Source of the DNA: Streptomyces sp. SLBN-31
Lineage (GTDB): Bacteria > Actinomycetota > Actinomycetes > Streptomycetales > Streptomycetaceae
Assembly (NCBI RefSeq): GCF_006715395.1
Contig: NZ_VFNC01000001.1
Coordinates: 1,984,001-2,048,000 of the forward strand
Length of the DNA stretch: 64,000 bases
Direction: 5' to 3'
The position numbers and the translations under genes are program-made. Shown one piece after another: positions 42,840 through 52,308 of this stretch. Under the pieces are notes generated by a model. It saw only the letters and a list, made by a program, of their open reading frames with translations. It was not told where the DNA came from and ran no database searches. Each line of letters starts with the position of its first letter. The first letter of the stretch is position 1.

Positions 42840-45503
42840 TCAGGCGACCGTACAGCTCTGGTCGCCCAGCTTGAACGACGCCGGTTTCGTGTTCGAGCCC
42901 GACCAGGTCCCCGTGAACCCGAAGCTCACGGACGAGCCCGCGGCCACGTTCCCGTTCCAGCTCACGTTCTTCGCGGTCACCGCCGCGCCGGACTGCGTGT
43001 AGTCGGCGTTCCAGAGCCGGCCGACCTTCTGGCCGTCGGCGAAGGACCAGCCCAGGGACCAGCCGGTCCAGGCGGTCGATCCGGTGTTGGCGAGCCGCAC
43101 GTCCGCCTGGAAGCCGTCCGCCCACTGGTTGGTGATCTTGTACGTGACCGTGCAGGCGCCGGTGGGCGTCGGCGTCGGGTCCGTGCCACCGCCGCCGTCC
43201 CCGCCGCCGGTGTCGGAGGTGTCGCCGTAGACGACACCCCGGCCGTTGGTCGAGACGTACACCCGGCCGTAGACCCGCGGGTCACCGGTGATCGCCGCGC
43301 CCGTCCAGCCCCACTGGTGGGCGTCGTCGTTGATGCGGGTCCAGGTCGCGCCCTTGTCGGTGGAGCGGAAGATGCCGCGCACGCCGCCGATCTTCGCGCT
43401 GGTGTAGAGGGTCTGGTACGAGGCTCCCGTCGCGGCCTTGCCGAAGCCGATCGTGTCGGCCTGCTCGACGTTCGACAGCTTGGTGAAGCTCGCCCCGCCG
43501 TCGGTGGAGTGCCACAGGCCGTACGCGCCGTCGGAGGCGCCGCCCGCGAGCCAGACGTCGCCCTTGGTGCCGGGCAGCGCCTTGAACCGCACGCTGTCGC
43601 CGCTGGGCAGGCCGCTCGCCGACGAGGCGGTGAAGGTCGCGCCGCCGTCGGAACTGACGTAGAACCTGCCGGACTTGAAGCCGTAGAAGGTCTTGGGATC
43701 CACGCGATCGGACTCGACGACCGCCCCGGACGGGATCCCGCTCGACGGCTGCCACGAGGAGCCGAAGCCCGTCGTGTACTGCACACCGGTGCCCGCGGGA
43801 CTCCACACGAACCGGCTGCCGTCCGCCGCCGCGGCCACCGTCCCGCCGCCGCTGACGCCCGAAGGGTCCGTCCCGGCGAACCAGTTGGCGCCGTTGTCCG
43901 CCGAGAACGCGATGTGCGGGCCGGAGTCCAGATCGCCCACCCGCACCACCGTGTCGGGGTTCTTCTCGGCGAAGTCGAGGCTGGTCGTCGTCGTGAAGGT
44001 CGGCGAGGTGAACATCATCGAGGGGACCTTGGCCAGGTCCGTGTGCCGGAAGCCGCCGATGTCGCCCAGGGCGCTGAGCAGCGGCGCACCGCTGGGCGGG
44101 GACGCCAGGTCGTTCACGGCGGTCTCCTCAAGGCCCTGCACCATGGGCTTCACGGTGAACCGGCCGCCGCTGTCCCACTGGGTGAGGTTCTCGGTGCCGT
44201 ACAGGGTCGCGCCCGTCCCGTACATCATCCGGTCCGAGTCGAACGGGTCGATCTCCAGCGACTCCGTCATCCAGCCCAGTTTCGGGCTCTGTTCGGGCGG
44301 CGACGGATTCGCGCCGAAGGTCAGCCACGGGGAGGACGAGACGTCGATCGTGAAGCGGTCGGCACGGTTGGGATACGACGTGTAGTCCCACGCCTTCGTC
44401 CAGGTGCCCCCGCTGTCCGTCGACCGGAAGATCTGCGTGTCCGGCCACCAGGAGCTGTACGCCGTCGCCATCACCGTGCCGGGGTGCTGACGGTCGACGG
44501 TCAGGCCGCTGAAGCCGTAGTACGTGTCGGCCTCGGCGACCGGGCTGATGTTCGTCCACGTGCCGCTCGCCGTGGCGTAGCGCCACACCTGCCCCTTGCC
44601 TCCGTCGTACGGGCCGCCCTTGTCGCTGTAGGCGAGGTACAGGTAGCCGTTCTTCGCGTCGAGGACCCCCTTGTGGGCCAGATAGCCCGTCGGCTGACCC
44701 GCGAGCCGGGTCCAGGTCGCGCCCGCGTCCGTCGAGCGGTACACCGCGTTGTCCTTGTCGGCGACCCCGACGTAGATCGTCTTCGTGGCGCTCCCCGAGG
44801 TGCCGGTGGACTCGTCGAAGGTGACCCAGACGATGCCCTGGTTGTCGCTCGCGTACCCCGTCGTGTCGCTCGGGTCCTGCTGGTAGTTGCCGGCGTTGGG
44901 GAAGCTCGTCACCTGCGACCAGCTCACCCCGGAGTCCGTCGACCGCCACAGGCCCTTGCCGCTGGGCGCGCCGAGGTACAGCACACTGTCCTTGTTGGGG
45001 TCGATCGCCAGCCGCTCGCCCATGCCACGGCCGGGCATGTTGCCGCCCAGCTTGAAGGGCAGGTCGGCCTTCTGCCAGCTCGCGCCCCGGTCGGCGGACC
45101 TCAGCACGGCGCCGTTCGTCGGGTCCCAGCTGTTGGTGTACGTCCCTACGGCCGCGTACACCTTGTCCGGGTTCACGGAGTCGGAGGCGAGGCTGACCAC
45201 GCCGGTGTGTCCCCACTCGGTCCAGCCGACCGAGTCCAGCAACGGCGTCCAGGTCTTCGTCGACTGCTGCCAGCGGTAGGCGCCGCCGATGTCCGTGCGC
45301 GCGTAGGCGAGGTTCTTCTCGGTGCGGTTGAAGACGATTCCCGGAACGAACCCGCCGCCGTCGATACGGGCGTTCTTCCAGGTGTAGGAGTCGGCGGCGA
45401 GGGCGGCCCCGGCGGTGTGGCCGGCGGCGAGTGCGGGGGGCGTGCCGGCGAGCAGACCGGCGGCCAGCGCGAGGACGGCCGTGAGGATGCGGGTTCTTCG
45501 CAC
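42840..45503 (-). CDS. GH74 xyloglucanase with C-terminal CBM2
   Basis: 887 aa, secreted. Signal peptide MRRTRILTAVLALAAGLLAG. GH74 twin seven-bladed propellers: first catalytic Asp in ARTDIGGAYRW (about residue 70), second in SALGDIGGFRH (about residue 480), with many VYRSTDAGATWTRL-type BNR blades. A Gly/Asp/Thr-Pro linker (GGGDGGGGTDPTPTPTG) leads to a CBM2 (about residues 785-887: CTVTYKITNQWADGFQADVR, SWNGNVAAGSSVSFGFTGTW). It degrades xyloglucan. A LacI-type palindrome lies 34 bases upstream of the start. Confidence 0.93.
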   Translation of the reverse strand: MRRTRILTAVLALAAGLLAGTPPALAAGHTAGAALAADSYTWKNARIDGGGFVPGIVFNRTEKNLAYARTDIGGAYRWQQSTKTWTPLLDSVGWTEWGHTGVVSLASDSVNPDKVYAAVGTYTNSWDPTNGAVLRSADRGASWQKADLPFKLGGNMPGRGMGERLAIDPNKDSVLYLGAPSGKGLWRSTDSGVSWSQVTSFPNAGNYQQDPSDTTGYASDNQGIVWVTFDESTGTSGSATKTIYVGVADKDNAVYRSTDAGATWTRLAGQPTGYLAHKGVLDAKNGYLYLAYSDKGGPYDGGKGQVWRYATASGTWTNISPVAEADTYYGFSGLTVDRQHPGTVMATAYSSWWPDTQIFRSTDSGGTWTKAWDYTSYPNRADRFTIDVSSSPWLTFGANPSPPEQSPKLGWMTESLEIDPFDSDRMMYGTGATLYGTENLTQWDSGGRFTVKPMVQGLEETAVNDLASPPSGAPLLSALGDIGGFRHTDLAKVPSMMFTSPTFTTTTSLDFAEKNPDTVVRVGDLDSGPHIAFSADNGANWFAGTDPSGVSGGGTVAAAADGSRFVWSPAGTGVQYTTGFGSSWQPSSGIPSGAVVESDRVDPKTFYGFKSGRFYVSSDGGATFTASSASGLPSGDSVRFKALPGTKGDVWLAGGASDGAYGLWHSTDGGASFTKLSNVEQADTIGFGKAATGASYQTLYTSAKIGGVRGIFRSTDKGATWTRINDDAHQWGWTGAAITGDPRVYGRVYVSTNGRGVVYGDTSDTGGGDGGGGTDPTPTPTGACTVTYKITNQWADGFQADVRLANTGSTAWTGWSLGWSFADGQKVGRLWNADYTQSGAAVTAKNVSWNGNVAAGSSVSFGFTGTWSGSNTKPASFKLGDQSCTVA

Positions 45504-45536
45504 GGGAGATCCTTTCCGGTGGGGGTTTCGGAAGGG

Positions 45537-45552
45537 TGGTAAGCGCTTTCCA
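45537..45552. promoter_or_regulatory. LacI/CebR-like palindrome upstream of the GH74 gene
   Basis: TGGTAAGCGCTTTCCA: an AAGCGCTT centre flanked by TGGT and TCCA, with one mismatched pair. Same architecture as the CebR box TGGGAGCGCTCCCA but with A/T instead of G/C around the centre, so a related LacI-family repressor is likely. Confidence 0.6.
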
Positions 45553-45683
45553 AGTCATGCGAGAGTCGCCGGGCAGCCCCCAGTGCGGGTGGGGGCTGCC
45601 CGGCGGGACGGCCCCGTCGTCAGGTGACGGGGCCACGCACGCGAAGCCTTCAGGCGGTGCCGCGAGAGGGGCGGTGCCCACAC

Positions 45684-45735
45684 GCCCCTGAAAGGGGCGC
45701 GGGGAACTGCGCGACCAGCCACGACGGACCCGCAG
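45684..45735 (+). repeat. GC-rich dispersed repeat, copy 1
   Basis: CCCCTGAAAGGGG hairpin then CGCGGGGAACTGCGCG and ACCAGCCACGACGGACCCGC. The 15-mer GCGCGACCAGCCACG recurs inverted at 52226-52252. This occupies most of the gap between the GH48 and GH74 genes. The type resembles short repeats widespread in Streptomyces intergenic DNA. Confidence 0.65.
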
Positions 45736-45773
45736 CCGAACACTGCACCCCCAGCGGCAGCGCCCGGCGGGGG

Positions 45774-48692
45774 CTATTCGAGAAGCTCCGCGTACGAACC
45801 CATGGCCATGGCGATGTCCGCCTGGGCCCAGAACCGGTGGTACGTGAACGACGGCGCGGCGCCGCCCTTGAGGTACGCCTCGATCTTCGACCAGGCCGGG
45901 TCGTTCTTGTAGAAGGACCTGAGCGAGATGAACGTCGACGAGGAGTTGACCGCGTCACCGTTCGGCATCTTGCCGCTGAAGCCGCTCGGGACGTACACGC
46001 CGTCGTCGAAGCGGTTGTAGTCGGCCCGGGTCTCCGGGACCGCGACGCCCAGGCTGTCCTGGTAGTTGCTCCACATGCCGTCGAGGAGCGCCTTCGCCGT
46101 CGACTTGGCGTTGGCGTCACCGGACTTGGCGCCGTAGTACGTCAGGGTCTTGGCGTACGCGGCCGCCACGCCGACGTCGTTGGTGTAGTCGGCGACGGTG
46201 ACGTGCAGCCCGCTGTTGGAGCCGGGGCTGGAGGCGTTCCAGGTGTCGGGCTGGCCCGACCACTGCAGCGTCGACGGGATCTGGTAGGTGCCGTCCGGGT
46301 TGATCGTGGTCTTGGACAGCGCCCACTTGACCCACTTGTCGAGGACCGCCTTGGCCTGCGCGTTGCCCGTCTGCTGGTAGTACTCGGCCACGCGTTCCAT
46401 CGACCAGGCCTGGAAGCCGAACCACTGGTTGGACGGCGGGTCGTGGTAGACGGGCTGCTGGTCGTAGTACATGCCGTAGAAGGTCGACGTACCGGACGGC
46501 GGAGTCGCGTACCGGCCGGCCCAGCTGTTGGTCGCGCCGCCCGCGATGGCGCCCTCGGACGACTGCAGCCACTGGTAGAACTCCAGCTGCCGCTGCAGCG
46601 ACTTGGTCCAGTCCGAGGTGCCGGTGGCCGACTTGGGCTTCAGGTCGGCGTACGAGCTCAGCGCGTACGCGGCGAGCGGGTTCTGGTAGCCGCCGTGCAC
46701 ATGGCTCGACCCGATCCGCCAGGCCCAGCCGCCGCTGGTGTCGTTCGAGCCGCCCCAGGCGTAGTACCAGGACAGCAGGTAGTGCGAGGCGTCCTTGCCG
46801 GTGCCGGCCGCACAGGTCGACGGTCCGACGCAGTTGCCGATCTTCTTGAAGTACTTGTCGTACATGGCGTAGCGCAGGTAGTCGCCCATCTTCGCGGCCT
46901 TGCCCACGGTCGCGGAGACGTCGCTGCCCTTGCCCTGCTGCTTGGCCCACACGTCCGCCCAGTACGCGGCCTGCACCGCACGCGCGTCGGCGTCCGGGGC
47001 ATCGGTGTACTTCCACTGCTTGGCGTAGGACGAGTCGCCGGTGAACAGGTCGAGGTAGCCGTTGCTGCCGCCGTACTTGAAGGCGTCGCAGGTCGGCTGC
47101 GGCACCGTCTCCCACACCGACTCCTGCGCGCCGCGCTGGAAGGTGTTGATGTACGACGGTCCCTTCGCCGTCGGACCGCCCTCACAGGTGCCGCCGGGCG
47201 TGTTGCCGTAGCCGTAGACGTTGTCGACGTCCTGGAGCCAGTGCATGCCGTAGACGTCGTCCGTGCCGTACGTGCTCTTCAGCTCGCCCGCGATCGGGTC
47301 CGAACCCACGGACACGGAGGTGTCCAGCTTCGCCGGGTACTCGTTGGGGGTGTCCAGCTCGGGAGCGTAGGTGGCCGGCTTCGAGGCGTTGTAGAAGGAG
47401 TTGGTGGGCTGGTCGGCGTGGGTGGGGATCATGTACTTCTCCATGAGCGCCCACGCGCTGTTGAACTTGGACCAGTCACCGCTGACCTTGCCGTACATCG
47501 CCTGCAGCCACAGCAGATAGCTGTAGGCCTCCGACGTGGTCTCGTGACCCTGGTCCGGCGCCTCGACGATCAGCGTCTCCACCGAGTGGTAGGGAACGCC
47601 GTCGGGCGAGAAGTAGCCGTTCGCCGGGTTGGTGATCTTCCCGTACAGGTCCAGGAAGCGGGCGTCGTACGCCTTCGAGGCCGCCAGCTCCGTCACGGTG
47701 ACCGTCGCCTTGGTGAAGCCCGTGGCCGTCGACTCGAAGGACGCCGCGCCGGTACCGGAGGAGTCGGCGGTGACGGTCACGTTCTGCGCGGTGTTCCAGT
47801 TCGAGGGGGTGAAGGTGAGGCTCGCCCCGCCCGACACCGACAGACCGGAGTTGCCGCTCGCGCGGGCCGTCGTCACCGTCACGTTCGACGATGGCTGCGA
47901 CGACAGCTTCACCGCGTACGTCCCCGACTTGCCCTGCTGGACGCCCAGTTGGGTGGGTGAGGCGACCACGGCAGGACCGGAGGCGACGGTGATGCCGACC
48001 GGGGTCGACGCGGCGGAGGCGCCCAGGCTGTCGTACGCCTTCGCCACCAGGGAGTGGCTGCCCACCGCGAGTGCGGAGGCGGACAGGGTGTACGGCGCAC
48101 TGGTGTCCGTGCCCAGCAGGGTCGTGTCGTCGTAGAACTCGACCTTGCTGATCGTCGCGTTGTCGGCCGCGGCCGCGGTGGCCGCGAGCGGGACGGCGGT
48201 GCCCTGCGTGTAGACCGCGCCGGCCGTGGGGCTGGTCAGCACGGTGACCGGCGGCTGGTGCGCGCCGGCGCAGGTGGTGCCGTTGATCGCGAAGTTCGTG
48301 GGAGCGGTGTTGGCGCCGCTGTAGGTGAACTGCGCGCCGGTGGTGACGGCGGAGTTCGCGGCGATCTTCGCGTTGTAGCCCGCGTCCCGTACGGTGATCG
48401 CCGAACCGGACTGCGACCACGTGCCGTTCCAGCCGTTGCTGAGCTTCTGGTTGCCCGAGTAGCTGTAGGTCAGCGTCCAGCCGTCGATGGTGTCCGTGCC
48501 GCGGTTGGTGAGGGTCAGATCCGCGGTGAATCCGGAACCCCAGTCGTTCGTCTTGTAGTCGACACTGCACTGAAGTGCCGCCGCGTGGGCGACAGTCGTG
48601 CCGGTGCCGAGCATGGTGAGCGGAAGGGCGAGGGCCGCCATGGCAGCGGTCCACAGCCGCCGCGTCCCGCGGCGTCTGCGTCTTGGATGCAT
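45774..48692 (-). CDS. GH48 cellulase (reducing-end exoglucanase) with N-terminal CBM2
   Basis: 972 aa, secreted. Signal peptide about 1-37 (ending TTVAHA). CBM2 about 40-143 ([36 protein letters not shown]). Ig-like domain about 147-235 ([20 protein letters not shown]) and a second beta-sandwich 238-335. GH48 catalytic domain from about 340: the acid Glu is in [20 protein letters not shown], with [18 protein letters not shown] and [20 protein letters not shown]. It threads cellulose chains from the reducing end. Divergent from GH5-GH6 with a CebR box between. Confidence 0.95.
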   Translation of the reverse strand: MHPRRRRRGTRRLWTAAMAALALPLTMLGTGTTVAHAAALQCSVDYKTNDWGSGFTADLTLTNRGTDTIDGWTLTYSYSGNQKLSNGWNGTWSQSGSAITVRDAGYNAKIAANSAVTTGAQFTYSGANTAPTNFAINGTTCAGAHQPPVTVLTSPTAGAVYTQGTAVPLAATAAAADNATISKVEFYDDTTLLGTDTSAPYTLSASALAVGSHSLVAKAYDSLGASAASTPVGITVASGPAVVASPTQLGVQQGKSGTYAVKLSSQPSSNVTVTTARASGNSGLSVSGGASLTFTPSNWNTAQNVTVTADSSGTGAASFESTATGFTKATVTVTELAASKAYDARFLDLYGKITNPANGYFSPDGVPYHSVETLIVEAPDQGHETTSEAYSYLLWLQAMYGKVSGDWSKFNSAWALMEKYMIPTHADQPTNSFYNASKPATYAPELDTPNEYPAKLDTSVSVGSDPIAGELKSTYGTDDVYGMHWLQDVDNVYGYGNTPGGTCEGGPTAKGPSYINTFQRGAQESVWETVPQPTCDAFKYGGSNGYLDLFTGDSSYAKQWKYTDAPDADARAVQAAYWADVWAKQQGKGSDVSATVGKAAKMGDYLRYAMYDKYFKKIGNCVGPSTCAAGTGKDASHYLLSWYYAWGGSNDTSGGWAWRIGSSHVHGGYQNPLAAYALSSYADLKPKSATGTSDWTKSLQRQLEFYQWLQSSEGAIAGGATNSWAGRYATPPSGTSTFYGMYYDQQPVYHDPPSNQWFGFQAWSMERVAEYYQQTGNAQAKAVLDKWVKWALSKTTINPDGTYQIPSTLQWSGQPDTWNASSPGSNSGLHVTVADYTNDVGVAAAYAKTLTYYGAKSGDANAKSTAKALLDGMWSNYQDSLGVAVPETRADYNRFDDGVYVPSGFSGKMPNGDAVNSSSTFISLRSFYKNDPAWSKIEAYLKGGAAPSFTYHRFWAQADIAMAMGSYAELLE

Positions 48693-48754
48693 GGTGCTGG
48701 TTCCTCCTTGCGGCTCGAGCGAAGGTGGGGGAGGAGCAACAAGCCTTGAACCAG

Positions 48755-48768
48755 TGGGAGCGCTCCCA
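48755..48768. promoter_or_regulatory. Perfect CebR operator before GH48
   Basis: TGGGAGCGCTCCCA, a 14-base perfect palindrome identical to the CebR box of Streptomyces cellulose/cello-oligosaccharide genes, 63 bases upstream of the GH48 start. Cellobiose or cellotriose releases CebR. Confidence 0.92.
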
Positions 48769-48908
48769 TAGTGGGGATGGGGGTGGGGGCGGTCAAGATG
48801 CTTGAAGAGTCGAAATGATTCGACTGCTTTCCGACCGGGGGAAAGTCAGGAAACTCCGTGACCCCCCTGTCCATCGCTGTCACTTGGCGCTAGCTTCGTT
48901 GGCACCAG

Positions 48909-48922
48909 TGGGAGCGGTTCCA
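48909..48922. promoter_or_regulatory. Degenerate CebR box before GH5
   Basis: TGGGAGCGGTTCCA, three positions off the consensus in the right half, 49 bases upstream of the GH5 start. Together with the perfect site it gives two CebR boxes, 154 bases apart, in the 278-base divergent region. Confidence 0.75.
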
Positions 48923-48970
48923 TCAGTCGACGCGTCCGTCACGATGCGCCTGAGCTGCAAGGAGTCGCTC

Positions 48971-50446
48971 ATGCGACACCCCCCGCGTTCAGTACTTTTA
49001 GCCGTCACCGGAGCGGTCGCCCTTGTCGGGGCCATGACCGTTCCGGTCGTGACGGCGCAGGGAGCCACGCCCGCCTGCTCGGTGGAGTACTCGGTCACCG
49101 GCCAGTGGGACAGCGGCTTCCAGGGTGCTGTGAAGATCACCAACAACACCGCCGCCATGAGCGGTTGGAGCCTGACCTTCGACTTCGCCGACGGCCAGAA
49201 GATCACCCAGGGCTGGAACGCCAAGTGGTCCCAGTCCGGCACGACGGTGACCGCCACCAACGAGAGCTACAACGGCTCGCCGGCCATCGGCACGAGCGTC
49301 AGCGCCGGGTTCCTCGCCTCCCGGCCGGCAGCGGGGGGCGACGCCGTACCGACGTCGTTCAAGCTCAACGGCACCCCGTGCAACGTCGATCCGGAACCGT
49401 CACCCACCCCGACGGACCCGCCGGCGACGGGCACGGCGCCCGCGCTGCACGTCGCGGGCAACAAGCTCGTCGACGCCTCGGGCGCCACCCGCCGACTGCT
49501 CGGCGTGAACCGCTCCGGCGGCGAGTTCATGTGCGTCCAGGGCCGCGGCATCTGGGACGGTCCGGTCGACGACGCGGCGATCAAGGCGATCGCCGACTGG
49601 AAGGCCAACGCGGTCCGCATCCCGCTCAACGAGGAGTGCTGGCTGGGACTCTCCGACGTCAACTCCGAGTACGGCGGCACCCATTACGTCAACGCCGTCA
49701 AGGACCTGGTGGCGCGCGTCGAGGCGCACGGCATGACGCCGATCGTCGAACTGCACTGGACGTACGGCCAGTACACCGGCAACTCCGCCGGCTGCTCCGA
49801 CGTCCACGCCACCTGCCAGAAGCCGATGCCGGACGCGCAGTACACGCCGTCCTTCTGGACCTCGGTGGCGAACACCTTCAAGGGCGACAAGGCCGTCGCC
49901 TTCGACCTGTTCAACGAGCCCTACCCGGACCGCGCGGCCTCCACGACCACCCAGGCGTGGCAGTGCTGGCGGGACGGCGGCACCTGCCCCGGCATCGGGT
50001 ACCAGGTCGCCGGCATGCAGGACCTCGTCGACGCCGTGCGCGCCACCGGCGCCGAGAACGTCGTGCTCGCGGGCGGCCTGGCGTACTCGAACGACCTCAG
50101 CCAGTGGCTGACGTACAAGCCCGGTGATCCGACGGGCAACCTCGTCGCCGCGTACCACGGGTACAACTTCAACACCTGCGCGAGCGAGAGCTGCTGGAAC
50201 TCCACCCTCGCCCCCGTCGCGGCCCAAGTGCCGCTGGTGGCCGGGGAGATCGGCGAGAACACCTGCTCGCACGGGTTCATCGACCAGGCCATGAAGTGGT
50301 TCGACGCCCACGACCTGTCCTACCTGGGCTGGACCTGGAACACCTGGGACTGCTCCTCCGGTCCCTCGCTCATCTCCAACTACGACGGAACCCCCACGTC
50401 GTACGGCATCGGGCTGCGCGACCACCTGCGTGCCGTCAACCCGTAA
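48971..50446 (+). CDS. GH5 endoglucanase with N-terminal CBM2
   Basis: 491 aa, secreted. Signal peptide MRHPPRSVLLAVTGAVALVG with cleavage near AQGA. CBM2 about 35-137 (CSVEYSVTGQWDSGFQGAVK, NAKWSQSGTTVTATNESYNG), Pro/Thr linker, GH5 catalytic domain from about 155: acid/base Glu in AFDLFNEPYPDRA (about residue 315), nucleophile Glu in VAGEIGENTCSHG (about residue 423), plus HWTYGQY. The longer frame to 48815 lacks a start signal; ATG 48971 has AAGGAG nearby. Cleaves internal beta-1,4 bonds. It heads an operon with GH6. Confidence 0.93.
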   Translation: MRHPPRSVLLAVTGAVALVGAMTVPVVTAQGATPACSVEYSVTGQWDSGFQGAVKITNNTAAMSGWSLTFDFADGQKITQGWNAKWSQSGTTVTATNESYNGSPAIGTSVSAGFLASRPAAGGDAVPTSFKLNGTPCNVDPEPSPTPTDPPATGTAPALHVAGNKLVDASGATRRLLGVNRSGGEFMCVQGRGIWDGPVDDAAIKAIADWKANAVRIPLNEECWLGLSDVNSEYGGTHYVNAVKDLVARVEAHGMTPIVELHWTYGQYTGNSAGCSDVHATCQKPMPDAQYTPSFWTSVANTFKGDKAVAFDLFNEPYPDRAASTTTQAWQCWRDGGTCPGIGYQVAGMQDLVDAVRATGAENVVLAGGLAYSNDLSQWLTYKPGDPTGNLVAAYHGYNFNTCASESCWNSTLAPVAAQVPLVAGEIGENTCSHGFIDQAMKWFDAHDLSYLGWTWNTWDCSSGPSLISNYDGTPTSYGIGLRDHLRAVNP

Positions 50447-50476
50447 CCCCCGTATCGGAGAGGGAAACCCGCACTC

Positions 50477-52207
50477 ATGAGTCGTACCAGAACAGCGATA
50501 CTCGCCGCCCTGGCGCTGGTCGCCGGGACCGCCGGGACCGCGACGGCCGTCGTCCCCGGGGACCTCGGAATCCAATCCGTCCCCTGCACCGTCGACTACA
50601 AGGTGCAGAACCAGTGGGACACCGGCTTCACCGCCGCCGTGACGGTCACCAACAACAGCGCGGCCAAGAGCAGTTGGTCGCTGAAGTGGTCGTACGCCGG
50701 CAACCAGAAGATCTCCAGCTTCTGGAACGCCAAGGTCAGCCAGAGCGGTGCCGCCGTCACCGCCGCCAACGAGACCTACAACGGCACGCTGGCCACCGGC
50801 GGTTCGGTCAGCTTCGGCTTTAACGGCTCGTACAGCGGCACCAACGCGCTGCCGACGACCTTCACCCTCGACGGCGTGACCTGCAACGTCGACGACGGAA
50901 GCGGCGGCGGGACGGGTGGCGGCACCGGCGGCGGCACGGGCGGTGGTGGCACCGACAGCCGCGTCGACAACCCCTACGCCGGCGCCAAGGTGTACGTGAA
51001 CCCCGAGTGGTCCACGAAGGCGGCAGCCGAACCGGGCGGCAGCCGCGTCTCCAACCAGCCCACCGGTGTCTGGCTCGACCGCATCGGCGCGATCAACGGC
51101 GTGAACGGCGGCATGGGCCTGCGCGACCACCTCGACGCGGCCCTGCAGCAGAAGGGCAGCGGCGAGGAGGTCGTCCAGCTGGTCGTCTACGACCTCCCCG
51201 GACGTGACTGCTCGGCCCTCGCCTCCAACGGCGAACTCGGCCCGACCGAGATCGACAAGTACAAGACGCAGTTCATCGACCCGATCGCGGCGATCCTCGC
51301 CGACAGCAAGTACAGCTCGCTGCGGATCGTCACCACCATTGAGATCGACTCGCTGCCCAACCTGGTCACCAACACCGGCAGCCGCGCCACCGCGACCCCG
51401 AACTGCGACACCATGCTCGCCAACGGCAACTACGTGAAGGGCGTCGGCTACGCGCTGGCCAAGCTCGGCGCGATCCCCAACGTCTACAACTACCTCGACG
51501 CCGGCCACCACGGCTGGCTCGGCTGGGACGACAACTTCGCTCCGTCCGCCAACATCATGAAGCAGGCCGCGACCAGCGAGGGCGCGACCGTCGACGACGT
51601 GCAGGGCTTCATCACCAACACGGCCAACTACAGCGCCCTGAAGGAGGACAACTTCACCGTCAACGACACGGTGAACGGCACCTCCGTGCGCCAGTCGAAG
51701 TGGGTGGACTGGAACCGGTACGTCGACGAGCTGTCGTTCGCCCAGGCGTTCCGCAACGAACTCGTCTCCGTGGGCTTCAACTCCGACATCGGCATGCTGA
51801 TCGACACCTCACGCAACGGCTGGGGCGGCACCGCGCGTCCCACCGGCCCCGGCGCGAAGACCAGCGTGGACACCTACGTCGACGGCGGCCGCTACGACCG
51901 CCGGATCCACGTCGGCAACTGGTGCAACCAGTCCGGTGCCGGTCTCGGCGAGCGCCCGCAGGCCAACCCGGCGAGCGGGATCGACGCCTACGTGTGGATG
52001 AAGCCTCCGGGTGAGTCGGACGGCTCCAGCACCGCGATCGCCAACGACGAGGGCAAGGGCTTCGACCGGATGTGCGACCCGACGTACACGGGCAACGCCC
52101 GCAACGGCAACAACATGTCGGGGGCGCTGGCGAACGCTCCGCTGTCCGGGCACTGGTTCTCGGCGCAGTTCCAGCAGCTGATGCAGAACGCGTACCCGCC
52201 GTTGTAG
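50477..52207 (+). CDS. GH6 cellulase with N-terminal CBM2
   Basis: 576 aa, secreted. Signal peptide MSRTRTAILAALALVAGTAG. CBM2 about 33-135 (CTVDYKVQNQWDTGFTAAVT), then the linker SGGGTGGGTGGGTGGGGTD (about residues 140-158), GH6 domain from about 163: VVYDLPGRDCSALASNGEL, VYNYLDAGHHGWLGWDDNF, RNGWGGTARPTGPG, and IDAYVWMKPPGESDG near the end. Non-reducing-end cellobiohydrolase or endoglucanase. GGAGAGGGA precedes the ATG. It starts 30 bases after the GH5 stop, so the pair is cotranscribed; GH48 and GH6 attack opposite chain ends. Confidence 0.95.
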   Translation: MSRTRTAILAALALVAGTAGTATAVVPGDLGIQSVPCTVDYKVQNQWDTGFTAAVTVTNNSAAKSSWSLKWSYAGNQKISSFWNAKVSQSGAAVTAANETYNGTLATGGSVSFGFNGSYSGTNALPTTFTLDGVTCNVDDGSGGGTGGGTGGGTGGGGTDSRVDNPYAGAKVYVNPEWSTKAAAEPGGSRVSNQPTGVWLDRIGAINGVNGGMGLRDHLDAALQQKGSGEEVVQLVVYDLPGRDCSALASNGELGPTEIDKYKTQFIDPIAAILADSKYSSLRIVTTIEIDSLPNLVTNTGSRATATPNCDTMLANGNYVKGVGYALAKLGAIPNVYNYLDAGHHGWLGWDDNFAPSANIMKQAATSEGATVDDVQGFITNTANYSALKEDNFTVNDTVNGTSVRQSKWVDWNRYVDELSFAQAFRNELVSVGFNSDIGMLIDTSRNGWGGTARPTGPGAKTSVDTYVDGGRYDRRIHVGNWCNQSGAGLGERPQANPASGIDAYVWMKPPGESDGSSTAIANDEGKGFDRMCDPTYTGNARNGNNMSGALANAPLSGHWFSAQFQQLMQNAYPPL

Positions 52208-52225
52208 GTCGCGGATTCGTCCCGG

Positions 52226-52252
52226 CTGCGGGCTGGACGTGGCTGGTCGCGC
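52226..52252 (-). repeat. GC-rich dispersed repeat, copy 2 (inverted)
   Basis: Read on the minus strand this segment matches the core of the repeat at 45684-45735, including GCGCGACCAGCCACG and the CGCAG end. Between it and the hairpin at 52284 there is an insertion of about 30 bases relative to copy 1. The two copies bracket the GH48-GH5-GH6 block in inverted orientation. Confidence 0.6.
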
Positions 52253-52283
52253 CCACGCGGCGGTAGCCGCACATCGGACACAG

Positions 52284-52308
52284 CCCCGCGCCCCTTTGGG
52301 GCGCGGGG
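52284..52308. terminator. Hairpin terminator between GH6 and the convergent dioxygenase
   Basis: Arms CCCCGCGCCCC (52284-52294) and GGGGCGCGGGG (52298-52308) around a TTT loop, directly adjoining the dioxygenase stop codon. Confidence 0.75.
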
